6,046 nucleotides of DNA from Acidimicrobiales bacterium. Lineage in GTDB: Bacteria; Actinomycetota; Acidimicrobiia; Acidimicrobiales; JABEUL01. The translations under genes were made by a program, and so were the position numbers. The notes beneath the pieces are model-generated. The model worked only from the letters and a program-made list of their open reading frames with translations. It ran no database searches and was not told the origin of the DNA. Position 1 is the first letter of the stretch. The number at the start of each line of letters is the position of its first letter. Location of the stretch: NCBI GenBank assembly GCA_013044465.1, contig JABEUL010000054.1, forward strand, positions 1-6,046, written 5' to 3'. Below, piece after piece: positions 5,814-6,046 of this stretch.

Positions 5814-5857
5814 CGATCCTGGAAATAAGTCCAAACTTTTTTCTTGCTTCTTTGGCA

Positions 5858-6004
5858 TCAGCCTTGCACTAGCTGAGCAAAGGCAGCGACTAAGTTCCCT
5901 ACGTATCCCAAATCAGACTTATCCAGAATAAAGCTAGAATATTTGCAGTGTACCGCACAAAGTGGCAGGTGCAAGAAAAATATTATGCCTAATCGAATCG
6001 CCAT
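5858..6004 (-). CDS. Marginal 48-residue minus-strand frame with a hydrophobic start
   Basis: Reading leftwards from ATG at 6004, the frame is open for 48 codons to TGA at 5858-5860. GGAGG lies 9 bases upstream of this ATG, an acceptable ribosome binding distance, though it is part of the GC-rich inverted repeat at 6015-6030. Residues 1-20 (MAIRLGIIFFLHLPLCAVHC) look like a short signal or membrane segment; the rest is unremarkable. The length is within chance expectation and no family is recognised. Confidence 0.2.
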   Translation of the reverse strand: MAIRLGIIFFLHLPLCAVHCKYSSFILDKSDLGYVGNLVAAFAQLVQG

Positions 6005-6014
6005 ATTCCATAAC

Positions 6015-6030
6015 CTCCCCCAGGGGGGAG
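6015..6030. repeat. Short GC-rich inverted repeat near the right edge
   Basis: CTCCCCC (6015-6021) and GGGGGAG (6024-6030) are complementary with only AG between them, so a real hairpin would open to a 5-6 bp stem with a 4-6 base loop. No T run follows inside the window. On the minus strand its end supplies the GGAGG ribosome-binding-like sequence upstream of ATG 6004, so folding could hide that site. Confidence 0.4.
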
Positions 6031-6046
6031 CCCTTCGTGCGCTTCA

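Noticed and set aside
1..6046. Defence system, CRISPR array, prophage, transposon or RNA gene
   Set aside because: No spaced repeats, nucleases, integrases, transposase motifs, tRNA-like cloverleaf or rRNA sequence were seen on either strand.

Overview
The window (6,046 bases, slightly AT-rich by eye) looks like chromosomal DNA of an actinobacterium. This rests on two things: a lipobox-carrying LIP-family lipase-like protein, and a small membrane protein with an AWVGFD / CDSWFDV signature that I associate with actinobacterial genomes. Base composition is low for that phylum, so a lower-GC lineage such as some Acidimicrobiia is possible, but this is inference and not a firm assignment. I see no phage, transposon, CRISPR, tRNA or rRNA sequence.

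Layout. Bases 1-580 (minus strand) hold the first 193 codons of an exported lipoprotein of the secretory-lipase alpha/beta-hydrolase type; its C-terminal part, including the nucleophile, lies outside the window. Bases 581-1060 are a divergent intergenic region with a good sigma70-like promoter for the lipase gene, a perfect 16-bp palindrome just upstream of its -35 box, and weak signals towards the right. Bases 1061-3838 (plus) encode the main gene, a 925-residue membrane-anchored extracytoplasmic enzyme related to glycoside hydrolase family GH94 (old 'glycosyltransferase 36'). It keeps the GDWSD acid motif but seems to lack the family's phosphate-binding residues, so hydrolysis or transglycosylation is more likely than phosphorolysis. 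It also carries a perfect in-frame 36-bp tandem duplication.

Bases 3839-5117 hold no convincing gene: only short overlapping open stretches on both strands, several inverted repeats, and one 38-codon frame with a textbook lipoprotein signal. I read this as a decayed region, possibly with a small real gene in it. Bases 5118-5668 (plus) carry a four-helix membrane protein of unknown function whose first helix appears to be split by a -1 frame change. Bases 5669-6046 hold an inverted repeat, a 27-codon frame with a good Shine-Dalgarno sequence, and a marginal 48-codon minus-strand frame.

Functionally, the only link supported by context is that two exported enzymes (a lipase-like lipoprotein and a GH94-like glycosidase) are divergently transcribed from one intergenic region and may share control. 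Both would act outside the cytoplasmic membrane. I did not find a multi-gene novel system; the items most worth a second look are the atypical GH94-like active site, the internal duplication, the frame break at the membrane protein start, and the palindromic operator candidate.
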